A stretch of DNA of 39,580 nucleotides, from positions 68,265 to 107,844 of the forward strand of contig NZ_RDBN01000033.1 of the NCBI RefSeq assembly GCF_008042075.1, in the 5' to 3' direction. This DNA comes from Streptomyces sp. UW30 (lineage in GTDB: Bacteria; Actinomycetota; Actinomycetes; Streptomycetales; Streptomycetaceae). Within the stretch, counting starts at the first letter, position 1. Every line of letters starts with the position of its first letter. Positions 24,439 through 32,350 of the stretch are shown piece by piece. The translations under genes and the position numbers were made by a program. The notes beneath the pieces were generated by a model, which was not told the DNA's origin, did not search any database, and saw only the letters and a program-made list of their open reading frames with translations.

Positions 24439-24567
24439 GGTTGATACGTCCTTCGGGACAGGCGGGAAAGCGGCTCTGACCTGCGCATACGGGCGCATGG
24501 GTATAGGTGCGCGTCGTTGCGCGGGAATGAAGCGGAAAAGAGGGAGATGTCGGGCGCAGCGAGGCTG

Positions 24568-24651
24568 TCAGCGCGCCGGACAGATGGCGCTGGACATGCG
24601 GCCGAGGTCGACGTGCCGCCGACTCACCAAGGCAATCCCAGTTCCAGACAT
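24568..24651 (-). CDS. Putative leader peptide of the sulfur operon (27 aa)
   Basis: A 27-residue ORF beginning MSGTGIALVSRRHVDLGRMS and ending SAICPAR, 129 bases before sirA. The pattern V-SRRHVDL-R-SA-C is that of the small leader peptides annotated upstream of sulfur and cysteine genes in Streptomyces. The role is presumed to be cis control: ribosome behaviour on the ORF (a single Cys codon near its end) would affect downstream expression. No ribosome binding site is seen before the ATG. A CTGGAC palindrome lies 23 bases upstream. The sequence match is strong, the mechanism is inferred. Confidence 0.75.
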   Translation of the reverse strand: MSGTGIALVSRRHVDLGRMSSAICPAR

Positions 24652-24673
24652 GACGGAAGCGTGGCATGGCGAT

Positions 24674-24688
24674 CTGGACACAGTCCAG
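24674..24688. promoter_or_regulatory. Palindrome in the sulfur operon promoter region
   Basis: CTGGAC-ACA-GTCCAG, a perfect 6+3+6 dyad, lies 23 to 37 bases before the start of the leader peptide. This is where a repressor or activator of the operon would be expected to bind. No sulfur regulator gene is in the window. Confidence 0.4.
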
Positions 24689-24704
24689 CTTCGTCCATCA
24701 TGCG

Positions 24705-24739
24705 GACACCCTTGTCTCGTAGAGCGAGACAAGGGTGTC
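24705..24739. terminator. Hairpin terminator after the GNAT gene
   Basis: GACACCCTTGTCTCG (24705-24719) and its exact complement (24725-24739) form a 15-bp perfect stem with a 5-base loop. It lies 38 bases beyond the GNAT stop and upstream of the sulfur promoter, isolating the two units. Confidence 0.75.
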
Positions 24740-24777
24740 GTCGGTCACATGGCCGTATTGGGCCGTTTCTGCCCAGG

Positions 24778-25350
24778 TCAGGCTGGGTAGGCCCCGGGCC
24801 ACGGTCCGGGCGTGGCCGCCTCGGCCTCCGCCTCGACCTTGGTGTCGAAGAGCGTGAAGCCGCGGCGCTGATAGTTGGCCATGGCATGCTCGCCGTCCTT
24901 GCTGCAGGTGTGCAGCCATACCCGCTTCGTCGGCCCCAGCCCCGGCCAGCGATCCGCCAGGTCCCAGGCGCGCGCGGCGCCGTACGCCAGCAGATGCCCA
25001 CCGATACGGCGGCCGCGGAAGGCCGGGATCAGGCCGAAGTACTCGATCTCCACGACCCCGTCGTCCTGCGGGCCCAGCTCCACATACCCCGCGGGCGTTC
25101 CCCGGTCGTAGGCCACCCACGTCTCGACCCCCGGACGCTCCAGGTGCTCCCGCCACCGCGCGTACGTCCAGCCGAGCCGGTCGATCCACAGGATGTCCCC
25201 GCCGACCGAGGCGTACAGGTAGCGGCTGAACTCGGGGGAGGGCACCTCGGCGCGGACGATCCTGACGTCACCCTGCGGGGCGGCGGCCGGGAGGAGGTCG
25301 TCGGGGGAGGTCTGCTCCAGGGACCAGGTGGTCACGGGGATGTTGGTCAT
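24778..25350 (-). CDS. GNAT-family N-acetyltransferase
   Basis: A 190-residue protein with the GNAT acetyl-CoA site VEIEYFGLIPAFRGRRIGGHLLAYG (V/I-x-x-x-R-G-x-G/A type, R-G-R-R-I-G here) in the second half, followed by VWLHTCSKDGEHAMANYQRRGF, the typical C-terminal strand and helix with the Tyr of YQRRGF. It transfers an acetyl group to an amine, but the target cannot be predicted. The start at 25350 (MTNIPVTTWS) was preferred to 25398. It precedes a secreted-protein gene, 81 bases upstream in the same direction, and ends before a strong terminator. Confidence 0.88.
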   Translation of the reverse strand: MTNIPVTTWSLEQTSPDDLLPAAAPQGDVRIVRAEVPSPEFSRYLYASVGGDILWIDRLGWTYARWREHLERPGVETWVAYDRGTPAGYVELGPQDDGVVEIEYFGLIPAFRGRRIGGHLLAYGAARAWDLADRWPGLGPTKRVWLHTCSKDGEHAMANYQRRGFTLFDTKVEAEAEAATPGPWPGAYPA

Positions 25351-25431
25351 GACCGCCAGGGAATCACCCGAGTGGCCGATCTGTCGATCGGTGTCCACCC
25401 GGGGGCTCCCTCGGCGGTCGGCCGCGGACGG

Positions 25432-26721
25432 CTAGCCGAGCGCCCCGTCGATCGACTCCAGCGGCATCGCGAACAGCATCCGGCCCGACTGGGACCAGAC
25501 CTCGCCGGTGGCCTCCCAGTACGACAGGGGGCCGGCCTGCAGGCCCCAGCACCTGGGGGCGTTCTGCTCGCCGCAGCGGGTCGCCTCGGCGCCCTCGGCG
25601 TCCTGGCGCCACAAGCTGCCGTGCCGGTCGGTGCTGCCCGGAGCCCGGCCGACGTACCAGGCCGGGTCCTGCGCCCCGCTCGCCCGGTGAGACAGGACGC
25701 CCTCGATGCCGGACGCGTCCGTCTCGTACGCCTCGACCGCGGACGCGGATCCGGTGGCGTCGGTGGCCAGCAGGCCGGGGCGGGCCGGGTCCTTGTCGAA
25801 GTCGTAGCGCCACAGGCGGGCGGGCCGGTCGCTGTCGGCCGCCGTGCGCTCGCTCGCGACCAGGCTGTCGGGTGCCGTGCTGCGGTCGAGGGAGATGCCG
25901 CCGAGGTGCGGCGCGGCGCTCGCGCCGGTCAGGCGGTACGAGCCGACGGCCGGCAGCACGAAGCGGTGGCCGTGGGCCGACCAGCCCGCCGCCACCCGGC
26001 CCACCGCGGCGCTGTCGACCGTGGTGCGCTGGACGCGGTTCATGTCGTACACGTACAGGCCGTCGGCGGCGGTGACCAGCAGCTTGTCCTGGTACCAGAC
26101 CATGCCGGAGAGACGGGAGGTCAGCGCGCGGTAGTCGCGTCCGCCGTCCACCGGGACGACCAGGAGGGCGGAGGCGTACCTCAGGTGGGCCAGGTCGTTC
26201 GCGTCGACGAACGAGACCCGGGCGAGCCCTCGGTCGGCGGTGCCCTCGTTCCAGCCGGAGAGGATCACCCGATTGTCGTTCCACCAGCCGTCGTCGTCGG
26301 CGTCGCCCGAGGTGGTGACGGCACCCGCCCGCCAGGTCCGGGTGTCGGCGGCGTCCCAGCAGTACGCGCGCGTGGCCGTCGGCGCGACCGGCAGCGCCGA
26401 GCGCTCGGTGGCCGTACAGCCGGCCGCGTCGCGCAGACTCCGGTCGGCGGTCTCCAGGACGGCGCTCACACCGACCGGCTTGCCCATCCCGGAGGAGAGT
26501 CCGTCGAGCGTGGCCTGCGGGACCGACTGCTCCTGAAGTCGCAGCGCGCCGGTGTCGGCGGCCCTGGTGAGAGGCGTCAGCGCCCCGGGGTTGTCGCCGA
26601 CCGTGGCCTGCGAGGCGCTGATCATCGTGGCGGCGGCGGTGAGTGCCAGGGCGGTTCCGGCGAGGAACGCGCGCACCGCACGTCCCTGCTTGCGTCGACG
26701 GTGTCTGCCGCGGTGCTTCAT
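25432..26721 (-). CDS. Secreted protein with probable beta-propeller, function unknown
   Basis: A 429-residue protein with a long basic signal peptide (MKHRGRHRRRKQGRAVRAFL, then ALALTAAATMISAS), so it is exported by Sec. The mature part has repeated WRAGAV/WRYDFDK/WYVGRAPG/WRQDAEG motifs and four or five short aromatic strands, which suggests a WD-like beta-propeller, but I do not recognise the family. The start at 26721 has GGGAGG 4 bases upstream. A TTGGTC inverted repeat lies 32 bases upstream. The GAF regulator is the next gene upstream on the same strand, 145 bases away. Confidence 0.75.
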   Translation of the reverse strand: MKHRGRHRRRKQGRAVRAFLAGTALALTAAATMISASQATVGDNPGALTPLTRAADTGALRLQEQSVPQATLDGLSSGMGKPVGVSAVLETADRSLRDAAGCTATERSALPVAPTATRAYCWDAADTRTWRAGAVTTSGDADDDGWWNDNRVILSGWNEGTADRGLARVSFVDANDLAHLRYASALLVVPVDGGRDYRALTSRLSGMVWYQDKLLVTAADGLYVYDMNRVQRTTVDSAAVGRVAAGWSAHGHRFVLPAVGSYRLTGASAAPHLGGISLDRSTAPDSLVASERTAADSDRPARLWRYDFDKDPARPGLLATDATGSASAVEAYETDASGIEGVLSHRASGAQDPAWYVGRAPGSTDRHGSLWRQDAEGAEATRCGEQNAPRCWGLQAGPLSYWEATGEVWSQSGRMLFAMPLESIDGALG

Positions 26722-26752
26722 CAAACCTCCCGAGGCGAGCCAACTGCGGCTA

Positions 26753-26772
26753 TTGGTCCGAGTGTTGACCAA
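26753..26772. promoter_or_regulatory. Inverted repeat upstream of the secreted-protein gene
   Basis: TTGGTC, eight bases, GACCAA: a 20-base dyad in the gap between the secreted-protein gene and the GAF regulator. It is a plausible operator for a GntR- or GAF-type regulator, but only symmetry and position support this. Confidence 0.35.
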
Positions 26773-26866
26773 AGAAGCAGGTGGGGTGGCCCGTACAGGG
26801 ATGCTACGGCAGTTGAGCACGCTTGCGGAGTAAGACCCTGCAAATATGCGGAAGAAGGATCCGTAC

Positions 26867-28162
26867 TCAGGGCATGTCGGCCGAGATCCGCCCACGCACC
26901 ACCGCGGGCGCCGTCGAGTGCGGCAGCAGCTCGCGCGGATCGTCCGGCAACAGCACCTCGACGTCCGCGTCCTCGCAGAAGCGGTACGGCCGGTGCTCCA
27001 GAAGTCCCCCGAGATAGCGCCGTACCCGCGACAGCTCGGCCCGCACCGTCACGGTACGGCCCGGGTCCCCGAACATGTCATCGGCCAGCCCGGCGGCACT
27101 GCGGCCACCCCGGTGCAGGGCCAGCAGATACAGCAACTCGGCGTGCCGGGGGCTCAGTTCATGACTCCAGGTGCCCGCGCCGGCGGACACCGTCATCGAC
27201 CAGCGGCGCGGCTGCGTCAGATCCAGCGCGATCCGCGTCGCCCCGGGCGGCGCCGGCTCGTCCGCGGGCCGCAGGAGCCAGCCGCCCGCGAGCGGTTCCA
27301 CCGCGCACAGCCCCAGCGGCAACAGCCACCGCAGGCCCGGCGACAGCGCCTTGGGCAGCGAGATCCGGCTCGTGTACGGCATCCCGGTCACCGCGGCCGT
27401 CCAGCCGTCCCGGTCCACCACCAGGGCCCGCCCGGTCAGCCGCGCCAGCACCGGCGCCGCCACCGCGCGCAGCCGCTCCAGCGAGGTCACATGCAGCTCC
27501 CGCAGCCGGGCCTCGGCGAGCTTGGCCACCGAGTCGACCCAGGCGAGCGTCGCCGGGTGCATGGTCTCCAGCGGGCCGCTGACATCGACCACGCCGAGCA
27601 GCCGGCCGTCGCGTGGATCCGTGATGGGGGCGCCCGTGCAGGTCCAGGAGGTCTGCGAGCGGTGGAAGTGCTCGGAGGCGAAGACCTGTACGGGGCGGCG
27701 CACCACGACCGGGGTGCCGATGCCGTTCGTACCGACGACGTCTTCCCGCCAGTCGGCGCCGAGTTCGAAGCCGAGGCCGTCGGCCCTGCGCAGCACCGAG
27801 GAGTTGCCCTCCCGCCACAGCACCCGGCCCTCGCCGTCGGCGACGACCATGATGTGGTGGGCGATGTCGGCGACCGAAAGCAGCCCCTCGCGCAGCACCG
27901 GCAGCACATGTCTGAGCGCGGTGGACTCCCGACGCCGCTGCACCTCCTCGCGGGGCAGCACCCCGGACCGGAAGTCGTGGTCCGGATCGACCCCGCCGCG
28001 CAGCATGCGCTCCCAGGACTGCTCGATCACCGGGCGCGGCGCGACGGGCGTGCGCTGTCCGGCGAGTGCGGCGGCGCGGACCTCGCTCAGTACTCGCGCC
28101 GCCCGTGCCGCGTCCAAGGGTCCTCCCGGGAGAAGCGTTCTCATCCTGACCGTGCGTCTCAT
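26867..28162 (-). CDS. GAF-domain transcriptional regulator with C-terminal winged-helix
   Basis: A 431-residue regulator resembling the N-terminal part of AcoR-type proteins. Residues from about 110 to 260 form a GAF domain (HHIMVVADGEGRVLWREGN; GTNGIGTPVVVRRPVQVF; DPRDGRLLGVVDVSGPL). The C-terminal about 90 residues (RHAELLYLLALHRGGRSAAG; TVTVRAELSRVRRYLGGLLE) look like a winged-helix DNA-binding domain. The AAA+ sigma-54 domain of AcoR is absent. Such genes in Streptomyces usually sit near aldehyde or alcohol dehydrogenases, none of which is here. The start at 28162 has a GGGGCGG ribosome binding site; 28144 is an in-frame alternative. Ligand unknown. Confidence 0.82.
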   Translation of the reverse strand: MRRTVRMRTLLPGGPLDAARAARVLSEVRAAALAGQRTPVAPRPVIEQSWERMLRGGVDPDHDFRSGVLPREEVQRRRESTALRHVLPVLREGLLSVADIAHHIMVVADGEGRVLWREGNSSVLRRADGLGFELGADWREDVVGTNGIGTPVVVRRPVQVFASEHFHRSQTSWTCTGAPITDPRDGRLLGVVDVSGPLETMHPATLAWVDSVAKLAEARLRELHVTSLERLRAVAAPVLARLTGRALVVDRDGWTAAVTGMPYTSRISLPKALSPGLRWLLPLGLCAVEPLAGGWLLRPADEPAPPGATRIALDLTQPRRWSMTVSAGAGTWSHELSPRHAELLYLLALHRGGRSAAGLADDMFGDPGRTVTVRAELSRVRRYLGGLLEHRPYRFCEDADVEVLLPDDPRELLPHSTAPAVVRGRISADMP

Positions 28163-28216
28163 AGTGCCGCCCCGCCGAGCGCGGAGGGACACAGTCCGCA
28201 CACAGTCGCCGACAAG

Positions 28217-28235
28217 TTGCAACCCCTTGCAACCC
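28217..28235. promoter_or_regulatory. Tandem TTGCAACCC repeats before the GAF regulator
   Basis: TTGCAACCC occurs at 28217-28225 and 28227-28235, a 10-base period, about one helical turn. They lie 55 bases upstream of the GAF regulator start. This fits a binding site for two regulator molecules on one face of the DNA, perhaps autoregulation. Confidence 0.35.
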
Positions 28236-28314
28236 TGGTGGACCGCCCTGGCTTGATTGAAACTTGAGCGACGCCGTTTCGAGCGGCGTTCGCGGCCTCG
28301 AACGGGCCATGGCG

Positions 28315-28346
28315 GGGGTGGTGCCGTGTCGGCGCAGCACCACCCC
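28315..28346. terminator. Hairpin after the acyl-CoA dehydrogenase gene
   Basis: GGGGTGGTGC (28315-28324) and GCACCACCCC (28337-28346) form a 10-bp stem. It lies about 175 bases beyond the stop of the minus-strand acyl-CoA dehydrogenase and may be its terminator. Confidence 0.5.
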
Positions 28347-28398
28347 TTGCCTCCGGCGGTTGGGCGGCGTTGCGCTTCAGAGGGTGCTGGTTGACGTG

Positions 28399-28515
28399 CG
28401 TCGGCGGCTGCGGGCGCGTTGTGGCTGGTCGCTCCCCCAAGCTCTCGGCTTCGCTCGAGCAGGGGGGACCCCCATCGCGGCGGAGCCGCATATCGATACA
28501 GCCCCGCGCCCCCGG
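28399..28515. repeat. Streptomyces-type intergenic repeat element
   Basis: The sequence CTGCGGGCGCGTTGTGGCTG, followed by CTCCCCCAAGC (28432-28442), a 12-base middle, TCGAGCAGGG, and then GCGGCGGAGCCGCATATCGA with ATACAGCCCCGCGCCCC, matches my memory of a motif scattered through Streptomyces chromosomes. The CTCCCCC and GGGGGG parts can pair. A related copy lies in the molybdopterin-subunit gene at 39164. Confidence 0.65.
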
Positions 28516-28521
28516 CCGCCG

Positions 28522-30156
28522 TCAGGCCTGCGGCCTTGACCGGGCCACGATCGAGGGCAGATTCACGGTGTGCGGCAGGGTGCCGAACGCCGCGCCTCCG
28601 TCGTTGCCCAAGCGGGACGCGCAGAACGCGTCGGCCACCTCCGGTGGCGCGAACCTGACCAGAAGCGAACCCTGCAGGACCAGCGCGAGGCGTTCCGTCA
28701 GGCGCCGGGCGCGTGCCTCGATGCCCTCCAGGTCGGCCAGTTCCGTCAACAGCCCCTTGATCGCCCCGTCCAGGCGGTGATCGGCGCCGCGTGCCTTGCC
28801 GACCTCCCGCAGATAGGCGTCGAGCGCCGCCGGCTCCCGCTGCAACGCCCGCAGCACGTCCAGCGCCTGGACGTTGCCCGCGCCCTCCCAGATCGAGTTC
28901 AGCGGTGACTCGCGCACCAGCCGCGGCATCCCGGACTCCTCGACGTACCCGTTGCCGCCCAGGCACTCGGCGGCCTCGACCGTGACCGGCGTACACCGCT
29001 TGGTCACCCAGTACTTGGCGGCCGGCACCGCGATTCGCAGCAGCGCCCGCTCCTGTTCGCCGCCGTCGTCGTAGGCGGCCGCGAGCCGCAGCGCGAGGGT
29101 GGTCGCCGCCTCGGACTCGACGGCCAGGTCGGCCAGGACGTTGCGCATGAGCGGCTGGTCGACGAGCTTCGCGCCGAACGCGGCGCGGTGGGTGCAGTGA
29201 TGGATCGCCTGCGCGACGGCCTGCCGCATCAGCCCCGCCGAGCCGAGCACACAGTCGAGCCGGGTCGCCGCCACCATCTCGATGATGGTGCGCACCCCGC
29301 GCCCCTCGTCACCGACCCGGCGCGCCCACGTCCCGTCGAACTCGACCTCGGCGGACGCGTTCGACCGGTTGCCCAGCTTGTCCTTCAGCCGCTGGATCAG
29401 GAACACGTTGCGGCTGCCGTCCTCCAGCACGCGCGGCACGAGGAAGCAGGTCAGACCCTCCGGCGCCTGGGCGAGCACCAGGAACCCGTCCGACATGGGA
29501 GCCGAGCAGAACCACTTGTGCCCGGTCAGCGCGTACGTCCCGGCCTCCGCGAGGGCAGTGGCGGCCGTCGTGCCCGCGCGCACGTCGCTGCCGCCCTGCT
29601 TCTCCGTCATGCCCATACCGAACAGGGCCCCGGCCTTCTGCCCCGCCGGGCGCAGATCACGGTCGTAGACCGTCGACGTCAGTCTCGGCTCCCACTCGGC
29701 GGCCAGGCCGGGGTCGGTGCGCAGGGCGGGAATCGCCGCGTGGGTCATGGACAGGGGGCAGCCGTTGCCCGCCTCGACCTGCGTCCAGAGCAGGAAGGCC
29801 GCCGCCCGGCGCACATGCCCGCCGGGCCGCCCCCAGGCCGCGGTGAGCCCCACAGAGACACCCTTGCCGAGCAGCCGGTGCCAGGACGGATGGAAGTCGA
29901 CCTCGTCGACACGGTGGCCGTAGCGGTCGTGCGTCCGCAGCCGTGGCGGGTGCTCGTTCGCCTGGACCCCCCACTCCTGCACCTGCGCCGACCCACAGGT
30001 CCGTCCGAAGGAGGTCAGTTCCCCGCGGACCTCGTCCAGGAGCTCGGGCACGACGTGACGCTCGACGGCCTCGGACAGGGCCCGGTCGCAGCTGTAGACG
30101 TCGTGGCCGACCAGGGGCGGAGGCTGGTTGGTCACCGAGTGCGTGCTGCCTGCCAT
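28522..30156 (-). CDS. Acyl-CoA dehydrogenase family protein, AidB-like
   Basis: A 544-residue FAD enzyme of the AidB/isovaleryl-CoA dehydrogenase-like group, longer than the usual ~380 because of the AidB-type C-terminal extension. The N-terminus (NQPPPLVGHDVYSCDRALSE) with the N-P-P-P-L motif, FGMGMTEKQGGSDVRAGTT (FAD-binding M-T-E-x-x-G-S-D), FCSAPMSDGFLVLAQ, KLGNRSNASAEVEFDG, and CLGGNGYVEESGMPRLVRES (with Glu near the active site) place it there. AidB of E. coli is induced by DNA alkylation and may bind DNA. No ada-type regulator is nearby, so function is open. Confidence 0.9.
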   Translation of the reverse strand: MAGSTHSVTNQPPPLVGHDVYSCDRALSEAVERHVVPELLDEVRGELTSFGRTCGSAQVQEWGVQANEHPPRLRTHDRYGHRVDEVDFHPSWHRLLGKGVSVGLTAAWGRPGGHVRRAAAFLLWTQVEAGNGCPLSMTHAAIPALRTDPGLAAEWEPRLTSTVYDRDLRPAGQKAGALFGMGMTEKQGGSDVRAGTTAATALAEAGTYALTGHKWFCSAPMSDGFLVLAQAPEGLTCFLVPRVLEDGSRNVFLIQRLKDKLGNRSNASAEVEFDGTWARRVGDEGRGVRTIIEMVAATRLDCVLGSAGLMRQAVAQAIHHCTHRAAFGAKLVDQPLMRNVLADLAVESEAATTLALRLAAAYDDGGEQERALLRIAVPAAKYWVTKRCTPVTVEAAECLGGNGYVEESGMPRLVRESPLNSIWEGAGNVQALDVLRALQREPAALDAYLREVGKARGADHRLDGAIKGLLTELADLEGIEARARRLTERLALVLQGSLLVRFAPPEVADAFCASRLGNDGGAAFGTLPHTVNLPSIVARSRPQA

Positions 30157-30220
30157 GACTGCGAACCTATCCCTTGGCGGGGGATCCGGCGCCGCGACGA
30201 GTGGCGCGCCGCACGGCGGA

Positions 30221-30233
30221 TACCTTTAGGTCG
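30221..30233 (+). promoter_or_regulatory. -10 element of a probable leaderless promoter (BrkB-family gene)
   Basis: TACCTT at 30221-30226 is followed by six bases and the GTG at 30233. No ribosome binding site is present. The spacing matches a leaderless mRNA. Confidence 0.5.
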
Positions 30234-31393
30234 TGCAGCCAGCAAGTGAATCGTCCCCCCAGCGCTCCTCCGGTCGTCTCCACCGGGCGCGTGTCCTCTA
30301 CCGGAACGTCTCCAAGCGCAGGACCGCCTGGCTGTTGCTCAAGGACACCGTCAACTCCTGCATCGAGTACCGCATCCTCGGTCTCGCGGCCGAGGCCGCG
30401 TTCTTCACGCTGCTGTCCGTGCCGCCGCTCCTGCTCAGCCTCATCGGCCTCCTCGGATACGTCGACGACTGGACCGGCACCGACAGCATCTCGAGCCTGG
30501 AGACCAACCTCCTGGAGGCCTCCCGCACCGTCCTGTCCGACAAGGGCGTGCGGCAGATCGCGCAGCCGATCCTGGACGACGTGATGAACGGCGGGCGCCC
30601 CGACGTGATCTCCGTCGGCTTCCTGTTCGCCCTGTGGTCGGGGTCGCGGGCGGTGAACGTCTTCATAGACACCATCACCGTGATGTACGGCCTCGACGGC
30701 GTCCGCGGCATCGTCAGGACGCGCCTGGTGGCGTTCCTGCTGTTCATCGCGGCGCTGCTGATCGGCTCGGTGGCGCTGCCGCTGATGGTGGCGGGGCCGG
30801 ACGCGGTGGTACGGATCGTGCCCTGGTCGGAGACCCTGGTGCAGGTCCTGTACTGGCCGGTCGTGATCATCCTGTCGATCGCGTTCCTGACGACGCTGTA
30901 CCACGTGTCCGTGCCGGTCCGCTCACCCTGGATCGAGGACGTGCCCGGCGCGCTGGTCGCCCTCGGCATGTGGGTGCTGGGCAGCTTCCTGCTGCGCATC
31001 TACCTGACGAACACGATCGAGGGCGCGTCGATCTACGGCTCCCTCGCAGCCGCCGTCGCCGTGATGCTGTGGATCGGTGTGTCCGCGTTCGCCGTGCTCG
31101 TCGGGGCCGCGGTCAACGCCGCGATCGACCGGGTCTGGCCGGCCGCCGCGACGGCCGCGGCCCGCGCCGCGAACGAGCGGATGCGTGAGGCCCAGGTCGC
31201 CGAGTACGTGGCCCGCGCCGCCGCGAGCCGCGAGTCCGCCCCGGACGATCCGGACGACCCGGACATGCCGTCGGAGTTCCCCGAGCGCTGGTCCCGCTTC
31301 CTGCCACCGGAGGACCTGACGTCGAGGCTGCGGACCCATGTGAAGAGCCCGCACCACCCGCACCACCCGCCGCACAAGCCGGAGGATTCCTAG
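30233..31393 (+). CDS. YihY/virulence factor BrkB-family membrane protein
   Basis: A 386-residue inner-membrane protein with six or more helices. The family region starts after about 30 residues: RTAWLLLKDTVNSCIEYRIL, GLAAEAAFFTLLSVPPLLLS, and later DVPGALVALGMWVLGSFLLR and IYGSLAAAVAVMLWIGVSAF. The C-terminal about 80 residues are cytoplasmic and charged, and end in a His/Pro-rich tail (HHPHHPPHK). Members were once thought to be RNase BN but are membrane proteins of unknown function. The GTG start probably gives a leaderless transcript. Stop codon is close to the convergent reductase gene (24 bases). Confidence 0.9.
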   Translation: MQPASESSPQRSSGRLHRARVLYRNVSKRRTAWLLLKDTVNSCIEYRILGLAAEAAFFTLLSVPPLLLSLIGLLGYVDDWTGTDSISSLETNLLEASRTVLSDKGVRQIAQPILDDVMNGGRPDVISVGFLFALWSGSRAVNVFIDTITVMYGLDGVRGIVRTRLVAFLLFIAALLIGSVALPLMVAGPDAVVRIVPWSETLVQVLYWPVVIILSIAFLTTLYHVSVPVRSPWIEDVPGALVALGMWVLGSFLLRIYLTNTIEGASIYGSLAAAVAVMLWIGVSAFAVLVGAAVNAAIDRVWPAAATAAARAANERMREAQVAEYVARAAASRESAPDDPDDPDMPSEFPERWSRFLPPEDLTSRLRTHVKSPHHPHHPPHKPEDS

Positions 31394-31418
31394 CGGCTCA
31401 TGCGGCGGCGTGGCCGCT
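31392..31418. terminator. Weak hairpin between convergent genes
   Basis: AGCGGC (31392-31397) and GCCGCT (31413-31418) form a 6-bp stem overlapping the stop regions of both convergent genes. It is a modest candidate for a shared terminator. Confidence 0.35.
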
Positions 31419-32269
31419 CAGCCCTTCCAGGCCCCCGCCGCCGCGGCCTCCCGCGCGAAGTCGGTGAAGTCGCGCGGCGCACGGCCCAGCACCTCGCGGA
31501 CACCGTCCGTGACATGGGCGTTGCGGCCGTCCATGAGGGTCTCGAAGACGTCCACCAGCAGCTCGACCTCCTCCGGCGGGACCCCGAATCCGGCCAGCGC
31601 CTCGCCGTAGGCACGGGTCGGGACCGGCGTGTACGTGATCGTGCTGCCCGTCGCCGCGGAGATCTCCGCGACCGCCTCCCGCCACGACAGCAGCCGCGGC
31701 CCGGTCAGCTCCAGCGTCCGCCCCGCATAGCCGTCGCCGGACGTCAGCACGGCCGTCACCACGTCCGCGATGTCCCGCACGTCGATGAACGGCTCCGTCA
31801 CCTCGCCCGCCGGGAAGACCAGCTCCCCGTGGACCATCCCCTCCACCAGCGGCCCCTCGCTGAGGTTCTGCGCGAACCACGCGGCCCGTACGACCGTCCA
31901 GTGCGCGCCCGACGACCTCAGCGCCTCCTCGGCCGGCAGCGCCTGGTCCTCGCCGCGTGCCGACAGCAGCACCAGCCGCCGCACCCCGAGCCCGACCGCC
32001 TCCCGCGCGAGCGCGTCAATGCCCTCGGCCGCCGCCGGGGCGCCGATGTCGGACGGGTACATCAGATACGCCGCGTCCGCGTCCCGCAGGGTCTCCGCCC
32101 AGGTCGTCGGGTCCTCCCAGTCGAAGCCCCGCGCCCGGGACGCCTCCCGCACCGTCAGCCCCGCCGCGCTCGCCGCCCGAGCCACCCGGCTCCCGGCACG
32201 ACCCGAGGCACCGGTCACCACCACTGTCATCGCTTGCGTGTTCGCCTTGTCGGCTGCGTTTTCCGTCAT
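31418..32269 (-). CDS. NmrA-like NAD(P)-binding protein (atypical SDR)
   Basis: A 283-residue Rossmann-fold protein. The nucleotide-binding motif GASGRAGSRVA follows TVVVT near residue 20, with RLVLLSARGEDQALPAEEAL, SGAHWTVVRAAWFAQNLSEG, and EPFIDVRDIADVVTAVL typical of the NmrA-like (quinone-oxidoreductase 2 / YtfG) subgroup. Substrate unknown; such proteins may be redox sensors or quinone reductases. A start at the inner ATG (32230), just before the first strand, is also possible. It is divergent from an AraC regulator with 80 bases between, which is likely to control it. Confidence 0.88.
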   Translation of the reverse strand: MTENAADKANTQAMTVVVTGASGRAGSRVARAASAAGLTVREASRARGFDWEDPTTWAETLRDADAAYLMYPSDIGAPAAAEGIDALAREAVGLGVRRLVLLSARGEDQALPAEEALRSSGAHWTVVRAAWFAQNLSEGPLVEGMVHGELVFPAGEVTEPFIDVRDIADVVTAVLTSGDGYAGRTLELTGPRLLSWREAVAEISAATGSTITYTPVPTRAYGEALAGFGVPPEEVELLVDVFETLMDGRNAHVTDGVREVLGRAPRDFTDFAREAAAAGAWKG

Positions 32270-32337
32270 GCCTCAAGTCAACGGCCGCGCGCGCCAACAG
32301 CCCATCGCTGAACGGCTCACTCCCATGCGCGGGCGTC

Positions 32338-32350
32338 TACGCTGACGACA
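32338..32350 (+). promoter_or_regulatory. -10 element of a probable leaderless promoter (AraC gene 1)
   Basis: TACGCT at 32338-32343 is followed by six bases and the ATG at 32350, with no ribosome binding site. Confidence 0.5.

Larger units (their letters stand above)
28163..28521. other. 359-base gap between the GAF regulator and the acyl-CoA dehydrogenase
   Basis: It holds the promoter region of the GAF regulator, two copies of TTGCAACCC 10 bases apart (28217 and 28227), a hairpin at 28315-28346, and a Streptomyces intergenic repeat at about 28399-28515. I see no convincing gene in it. Confidence 0.7.

Noticed and set aside
24517..27582. Open frame of 1021 codons on the plus strand
   Set aside because: It runs opposite three well-supported genes (GNAT, secreted protein and GAF regulator), across their intergenic gaps, and ends in Pro/Ala/Arg repeats. 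It is a GC-bias artefact.
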